Of a stretch of 64,000 bases of DNA, positions 59,821 through 64,000 are shown in pieces (within the stretch, counting starts at the first letter, position 1; each line of letters begins with the position of its first letter). The notes below the pieces were generated by a model, which was not told the origin of the DNA, searched no databases, and saw nothing but the letters and a program-made list of their open reading frames with translations. The DNA comes from Niallia endozanthoxylica (GTDB lineage Bacteria > Bacillota > Bacilli > Bacillales > Cytobacillaceae), in contig NZ_VYKL01000015.1 in assembly GCF_008710145.1 (NCBI RefSeq), positions 372,001-436,000 of the forward strand. The letters are read 5' to 3'. The position numbers and the translations under genes are program-made.

Positions 59821-59963
59821 TATTCATCTCTCCTTTCAATCAACTATTTCTATTGTATCATTTTCTAAAAATGAACCGCTCTTATACTTTCTTTTATTAC
59901 TTTCTTTATATCCAAAAGACTCGATTGGGAAAAGGGCCTCATTTTACAAAACTATATGGTAAA

Positions 59964-59988
59964 AAACCGACTGTGATTTACAGTCGGT
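59964..59988 (-). terminator. ptsHI terminator
   Basis: 10-bp stem AACCGACTGT/ACAGTCGGTT, then six T leftward. Confidence 0.85.
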
Positions 59989-60037
59989 TAGAAGCTTTAT
60001 ATAATATAAATATTTCCTATTACAACACAATGTAGTA

Positions 60038-61753
60038 CTATTTTTCGGCAGCTGCTTTTACTGCTTCGATTACTTCATTTGTTGTACTCATTTGTAATGC
60101 TTTTTGCGCCAATTCTTCCATTTCTTTTTTCGATAGTCGTAGAATCTGTGAACGTGCTTTCAAGATTGATGTTGCGCTCATCGAGAACTCATCAAGTCCT
60201 AAACCAAGCAATAGCGGAATCGCTGTTTCATCGCCCGCCATTTCTCCACACATTCCTGCCCATTTACCTTCTTTATGTGCTGCATCAATAACCATTTTCA
60301 CTAATCTTAGTATAGCCGGACTATATGGTTGATATAAATACGAAACACGCTCATTCATTCGATCTGCAGCCATCGTATATTGAATTAAATCATTTGTTCC
60401 AATACTGAAGAAATCAACTTCTTTAGCAAATAAATCTGCCATAACAGCTGTAGATGGAATTTCTACCATGATACCAAGCTCAATTTGATCCGATACAGTG
60501 ATACCTTCACTGATAAGCTTTTGCTTTTCTTCTTGTAAGATATTTTTTGCAGCCCTGAATTCATCCAGGTTCGCAATCATTGGAAACATAATTTTTAGAT
60601 TGCCAAAAGAACTTGCCCGTAATAAGGCACGTAATTGAGTTCTGAAAATACCTTGTTCTTCCAAACAAAGACGAATGGCCCGGAAACCAAGAAATGGATT
60701 CATTTCTTTAGGTAAATCTAGATATGGCAATTCCTTATCGCCGCCAATATCAAGAGTTCGAACAACCACTGGTTTTCCCTGCATACCTTCAAGTACAGCC
60801 TTATAGGATTCAAATTGCTCTTCCTCTGATGGCAGTTCATTTCGACCCATATAAAGGAATTCAGTACGGTATAAACCAATACCTTCTCCGCCGTTATTGA
60901 TAACGCCCTCTAAATCATTAGGTGTCCCGATATTTGCAGCCAGCTCTACATGTTCTCCGTCAGCTGAAACAGTCTTTTCATGCAATAGCTTAGCCCATTC
61001 TGCTTTTTGCTCTTCGAAACGAATTTGTTCTTGCTTGTATTTTTCAATTATTTCTTGGTTTGGATTAATATGAACTTCACCTTTTAAACCATCTACAATA
61101 ATGATATCGCCATTTTGGATGTCTTTTGTTGCTGTTTTTGTTCCAACAACTGCAGGTATCTCCATAGAACGAGCCATAATCGCAGAGTGTGAAGTGCGTC
61201 CGCCGATATTTGTTGTAAATGCTTTAACATACTTACGATTAAGCTGTGCTGTATCTGATGGAGTTAAATCTTCCGCTACAATAATCGCTTCCTCAGAAAT
61301 CATGCTTGGATTAATGATTTTAACTCCTAATAAATGAGAAAGCATGCGTTTTCTCACATCCCGTATATCTGCTGCTCTTTCTTTCATATATTCATTATCC
61401 ATTTGTTCAAACATAGAAATAAACATATCTGTTGCTTCTTTTAGTGCATGCTCTGCATTTACTTTATCTGTTTTAATTTTATCTTCAATAGGAGTAATTA
61501 ATTCAGGATCATTTGCAATGAGCAAATGCGCTTCAAAAATGGCAGCTTTGTCCGCACCAAGCTCTGCATTTGCTTTTTCACGAATCGCTTCGAGTTCTGT
61601 CTTTGTGATAGCAATAGCGTCCTTTAATCGTTTAATTTCCTGCTCTTCATCTGTAATTCGTGTCTTTTCAAAAGACAGATCCGGTTCAACTAATCGATAA
61701 GCCTTTGCGATTGCAATTCCACTTGACGCAGCAATGCCTTGTAAAAAACTCAT
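60038..61753 (-). CDS. ptsI: PTS Enzyme I
   Basis: 571 residues. Phosphoenolpyruvate-protein phosphotransferase; the phospho-His is in [20 protein letters not shown], and the PEP site region has LYRTEFLYM and the C-terminal GMCGEMAGD with the active-site Cys. Passes phosphate to HPr. Its ATG overlaps the ptsH stop by one base. Last gene before the terminator. Confidence 0.97.
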   Translation of the reverse strand: MSFLQGIAASSGIAIAKAYRLVEPDLSFEKTRITDEEQEIKRLKDAIAITKTELEAIREKANAELGADKAAIFEAHLLIANDPELITPIEDKIKTDKVNAEHALKEATDMFISMFEQMDNEYMKERAADIRDVRKRMLSHLLGVKIINPSMISEEAIIVAEDLTPSDTAQLNRKYVKAFTTNIGGRTSHSAIMARSMEIPAVVGTKTATKDIQNGDIIIVDGLKGEVHINPNQEIIEKYKQEQIRFEEQKAEWAKLLHEKTVSADGEHVELAANIGTPNDLEGVINNGGEGIGLYRTEFLYMGRNELPSEEEQFESYKAVLEGMQGKPVVVRTLDIGGDKELPYLDLPKEMNPFLGFRAIRLCLEEQGIFRTQLRALLRASSFGNLKIMFPMIANLDEFRAAKNILQEEKQKLISEGITVSDQIELGIMVEIPSTAVMADLFAKEVDFFSIGTNDLIQYTMAADRMNERVSYLYQPYSPAILRLVKMVIDAAHKEGKWAGMCGEMAGDETAIPLLLGLGLDEFSMSATSILKARSQILRLSKKEMEELAQKALQMSTTNEVIEAVKAAAEK

Positions 61754-62019
61754 TATTCCGCCAACTCCTCTTTATGTAATGTTTCTATGATCGAATTTAA
61801 TGCAGCTTCCTCATCTTTGCCATCAACAGTAATAGTAATATCAGAACCTTTTCCAATACCTAAGGACATAACACCCATAATGGATTTTAAGTTTACTTTT
61901 TTTCCTTTATATTCAAGATGAATTTCAGAATCAAATTTTCCAGCAGCTTGTACTAGCATTGTAGCAGGACGTGCATGTATCCCTGTGTCAGCTATCACTT
62001 TAAATTGTTTTTCAATCAT
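61753..62019 (-). CDS. ptsH: HPr phosphocarrier
   Basis: 88 residues. His15 in TGIHARPAT receives phosphate from Enzyme I; Ser46 in [12 protein letters not shown] is the HPr kinase site that drives CcpA regulation. Start ATG 62019 with AAGGAGA. Here ptsHI is not preceded by ptsG: the next 470 bp are non-coding. Confidence 0.97.
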   Translation of the reverse strand: MIEKQFKVIADTGIHARPATMLVQAAGKFDSEIHLEYKGKKVNLKSIMGVMSLGIGKGSDITITVDGKDEEAALNSIIETLHKEELAE

Positions 62020-62065
62020 TTTAAAATCAATCTCCTTCTTAAAAGAAAAGCCTTGTTTACTAACA

Positions 62066-62205
62066 GTGTTGATTTTGACTCACTTAGAGCTGTCTGGTTA
62101 TGATGTGACAGCAACCTTTCAGCAGCACTGAAAAGCGTGAGAAATATCCATTTCTCACGGATGAGTCAAAAGTCTAATTTATCAATATTATTCTTTAACA
62201 TAGCC
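62066..62205 (-). repeat. Hairpin repeat, copy 4 (TTTTGACTC family)
   Basis: Begins GTGTTGATTTTGACTC and ends GGATGAGTCAAAAGTC with the flank TATCAATATTATTCTTTAAC, as in copy 2. Inside are GCAACCTTTCAG/CTGAA and the core GCGTGAGAAAT/ATTTCTCACG. It lies just upstream of ptsH and so may be transcribed as its leader. Confidence 0.85.
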
Positions 62206-62488
62206 AAAAGAAAAAATATAAGATGTCAGGGCGAATGAGTTTATTATTATTTTCAAATAGTAAAAAAATATAAATATTTCATCTTGATGAAAGGCAATTA
62301 CAAATTGGCATTCTTTTATTTAGTATTATTCACTAAATAAATTTAACTCATGTAAATTATGTACTCCCTAATATAACATTAGCTAACTATACTGGACATC
62401 TCCTACAGTAGGATAGCATTTTCACCATAACTGATAAAGCTTTTTAATGCATGTTCTAATTTTCAATTATTTAATAAACCGCTTATAT
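62206..62488. other. Non-coding gap upstream of ptsH
   Basis: AT-rich sequence without gene. The ptsHI promoter should be here or within the repeat; no convincing -35/-10 pair could be placed. Confidence 0.3.
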
Positions 62489-62683
62489 TTAACTTCTGGC
62501 TTCCTGTAAATAATGATATAAAACACCTCCGCCTCTTTGAGCAATGCCACGGAAATGTTTAAAGTCCTCTCGCTTCACCAGAACTTGCCGAAAGTCAAGG
62601 AAAACTTCCTTCTGAACCATATACTCTTTAAGATTTCCGTTCTTAAGTTCCTCTAAAATATGTAACACTTCTTCTTCATTCAT
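62489..62683 (-). CDS. Small conserved protein (64 aa)
   Basis: 64 residues, charged: MNEEEVLHILEELKNGNLKE, then FLDFRQVLVKREDFKHFRGI and a Gly-rich AQRGGGVLYHYL. I do not recognise a family. Start ATG 62683, six bases after TGGAGTG. Divergent from ykvS with a 176-bp shared promoter region. Confidence 0.6.
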   Translation of the reverse strand: MNEEEVLHILEELKNGNLKEYMVQKEVFLDFRQVLVKREDFKHFRGIAQRGGGVLYHYLQEARS

Positions 62684-62859
62684 TGTCATCACTCCAGCTA
62701 ATTTTATTAGTTAAATTGGTATGGTAATATAAAACATACATTATAATAGAAATAATATTAGATAAAATCAATTGAAAAAAGGTACCAAATTCCTTTACGA
62801 ATAATCGAAAGTAAGGCAAAATAAGTAGTAAATTCGTAAATGAAGGAGAGATAAAGATT

Positions 62860-63048
62860 TTGAAAATAGCAGAGGTTGGCAATATCATCGAATTCAGAGA
62901 AGGATTACAGGGGATTGTTGAAAAAGTAAATGAAAATTCAGTAATTGTTGATTTAACGTATATGAATAACTTTCGCAACTTAGAATTAGATGCAAGAACA
63001 GTCGTAAATCATAAAAATTATAAAATTATTAAAGAATCCATCGGCTAA
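62860..63048 (+). CDS. ykvS: YkvS-like protein (DUF2187)
   Basis: 62 residues, a small beta-barrel-like KOW/SH3 type: IAEVGNIIEFREGLQGIVEK, VNENSVIVDLTYM, VNHKNYKII. Matches YkvS. TTG start at 62860, with AAGGAGAG eight bases upstream. Function unknown. Confidence 0.85.
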   Translation: MKIAEVGNIIEFREGLQGIVEKVNENSVIVDLTYMNNFRNLELDARTVVNHKNYKIIKESIG

Positions 63049-63112
63049 TGGCACAGTTTTTTCTTTGGTAAAATGAAAATGTTTTCATTTATTCCGTCTT
63101 ATCCCTTTACTT

Positions 63113-63155
63113 AATCCTCCAGCTACAAATTCCAATTTATAGCTGGAGGGATTTG
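63113..63155. terminator. Hairpin after ykvS
   Basis: ATCCTCCAGCTA/TAGCTGGAGGGAT stem with a 15-base loop. The U tract is weak on both strands, so termination is uncertain. Confidence 0.45.
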
Positions 63156-63225
63156 ACAAGATTATCTATCATAATGGAGGAACACACTAGTTTGTTCCTT
63201 AACTGCATTTTCATAGTAGAATCAA

Positions 63226-63342
63226 TTATGATTCTTTCCCTTCATTTGCCAATTCCTTAAATGATTTAACTTTCCCATGCGGATGTTGATCCTGCTTACG
63301 TACTGCCCATGCTCTTTCTTTCTCCCTCTTGGCCCTTGTCAT
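63226..63342 (-). CDS. 38-residue protein, DUF6254-like
   Basis: MTRAKREKERAWAVRKQDQH then PHGKVKSFKELANEGKES. Highly charged. AAAAGGGGTG lies six bases before the ATG. I recall a short Bacillaceae family (DUF6254) with the PHGKVKSF pattern, but cannot verify it. Function unknown. Confidence 0.6.
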   Translation of the reverse strand: MTRAKREKERAWAVRKQDQHPHGKVKSFKELANEGKES

Positions 63343-63544
63343 TTCAAACACCCCTTTTTTCGTATTCCAACAACGTGAAAATTTGCTGTTGTCACTTTTA
63401 TCTTTTACATTTCCGAATTTTTTATCCCACTCTTAAAGGGGAGCTTGATTTTCAGATCGAATGAAAGACTCATCCAACCCTTTTCTACCAACCATACGTT
63501 ATTTTTGGTAAAATAATGGTTGTCAATATGAAAGGAGCTTTATA

Positions 63545-64000
63545 GTGAGAAAATTTACTATCGATTACCGCATCTTTTTCGGTCTAATCATCGCCCACTT
63601 TTTTATGTATATAACATTTCAAGACAAAGCAATATTTTGGTATATGTTTACAGCAACCATGTTAATTTTAATGAGTTATTCCATCCTGCATGAAAAATCT
63701 GATCATCAGGTATCTTTTTTATTGTACAGTATGTATGGAGTGTTCTCTGGCATCATTTTATTTGCCATTTTTTGGACAGGTAATTTCTTCATTCAATTTT
63801 TTCATTTACCCTTTAATAAAGAAATTTCAAGACTATATACAAGCTTCGCCCCAAAGCAAATTTGGCACTACGTTGTTCTTTTACTCTTTATTGTGCCTGG
63901 AGAAGAGCTTTTTTGGCGCGGCTTTATCCAAAAAAGACTAACTAAATTAATGAATGTAAAATACAGCATCCTGTTAGCTTCCGTATTTTACGCTTCTATC
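63545..64000 (+). CDS. CPBP-family intramembrane metalloprotease, 5' part
   Basis: 152 codons to the window edge, no stop. Begins at GTG 63545, six bases after AAAGGAGC. Several membrane segments, then PGEELFWRGFIQKRL, the first conserved motif (EExxxR) of CPBP/Abi proteases. Further His motifs would lie beyond the edge. In other bacteria such proteins act in peptide maturation, immunity or sporulation; role here unknown. Confidence 0.85.
   Translation, partial: MRKFTIDYRIFFGLIIAHFFMYITFQDKAIFWYMFTATMLILMSYSILHEKSDHQVSFLLYSMYGVFSGIILFAIFWTGNFFIQFFHLPFNKEISRLYTSFAPKQIWHYVVLLLFIVPGEELFWRGFIQKRLTKLMNVKYSILLASVFYASI

Noticed and set aside
62020..62488. GlcT-type antiterminator (RAT) in the ptsHI leader
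   Set aside because: ptsG is absent, and the only hairpins are those of the dispersed repeat; no RAT-like sequence recognised.
63072..63092. Palindrome TGAAAATGTTTTCA resembling a cre site
   Set aside because: The central CG is TG, and it lies downstream of ykvS with no promoter nearby to control; probably a chance AT-rich palindrome or part of a weak terminator.
63690..63941. 83-codon ORF beginning MKNLIIRYLFYC
   Set aside because: It lies in another frame inside the CPBP protease gene, whose own frame has a ribosome binding site, membrane helices and the EExxxR motif.

Overview
This 64 kb window is AT-rich chromosome of a spore-forming member of the Bacillaceae. Nearly every gene matches a Bacillus subtilis gene in both sequence and neighbourhood. 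The order runs ylbE-ylbD-ylbC-ylbB-ylbA, ctaG-F-E-D-C-B with divergent ctaA, pycA, ftsW, ylaN, ylaL to ylaF with typA, the yktABC region, speA, pdhDCBA, def, rpoY-rnjA, ktrC, dapL-dapH, the ykuE/I/J/L region, cheV-patA, ykwC, ptsIH and ykvS. Genus and species cannot be fixed from sequence alone.

Layout. 1-3.1 kb holds spore and stress genes of the ylb cluster. 3.1-11.7 kb holds caa3 cytochrome oxidase structural and assembly genes plus heme A synthesis (ctaA, ctaB). 11.7-13.3 kb is an IS1182-family insertion sequence. It sits inside the terminator shared by the convergent genes ctaA and pycA and is flanked by two exact 31-bp copies of that terminator. 13.3-31 kb holds pycA, ftsW, the yla and ykt genes, typA, suhB and speA. 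It ends with a clear SR1/SR1P dual-function RNA gene just after speA, with a near-consensus CcpA site. 31-38 kb holds small genes and the pyruvate dehydrogenase operon. 38.5-44.6 kb holds def, rpoY, rnjA, ktrC and the dapH/dapL pair, which is interrupted by an IS200/IS605 (tnpB) fossil. 44.7-60 kb holds a LysM-CAP protein, an MFS exporter, the nucleotide-signalling proteins CbpB and YkuI, Tat-exported YkuE, the ppx-ppk pair, YkuD, CheV, PatA and YkwC. 60-64 kb holds ptsHI, small genes and the start of a CPBP-family membrane protease that runs off the window.

Functionally the region is a central-carbon and respiration hub: sugar uptake (HPr/EI), pyruvate to oxaloacetate (PycA) or acetyl-CoA (PDH), terminal oxidase, and an sRNA-encoded peptide known to act on GapA and RNA degradation. 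Three genes of the acetylated diaminopimelate branch (dapH, patA, dapL) are also here.

I found no large accessory island, phage, CRISPR array or defence locus. The less ordinary material is small and mostly intergenic. It comprises a four-copy hairpin repeat family ending in TTTTGACTC, a second two-copy repeat, a GC-richer repeat-like block after ylaJ, a 16-bp perfect palindrome upstream of pdhA, a 23-codon cationic peptide gene with its own ribosome binding site and terminator, and a canonical -1 frameshift heptamer in the IS transposase.
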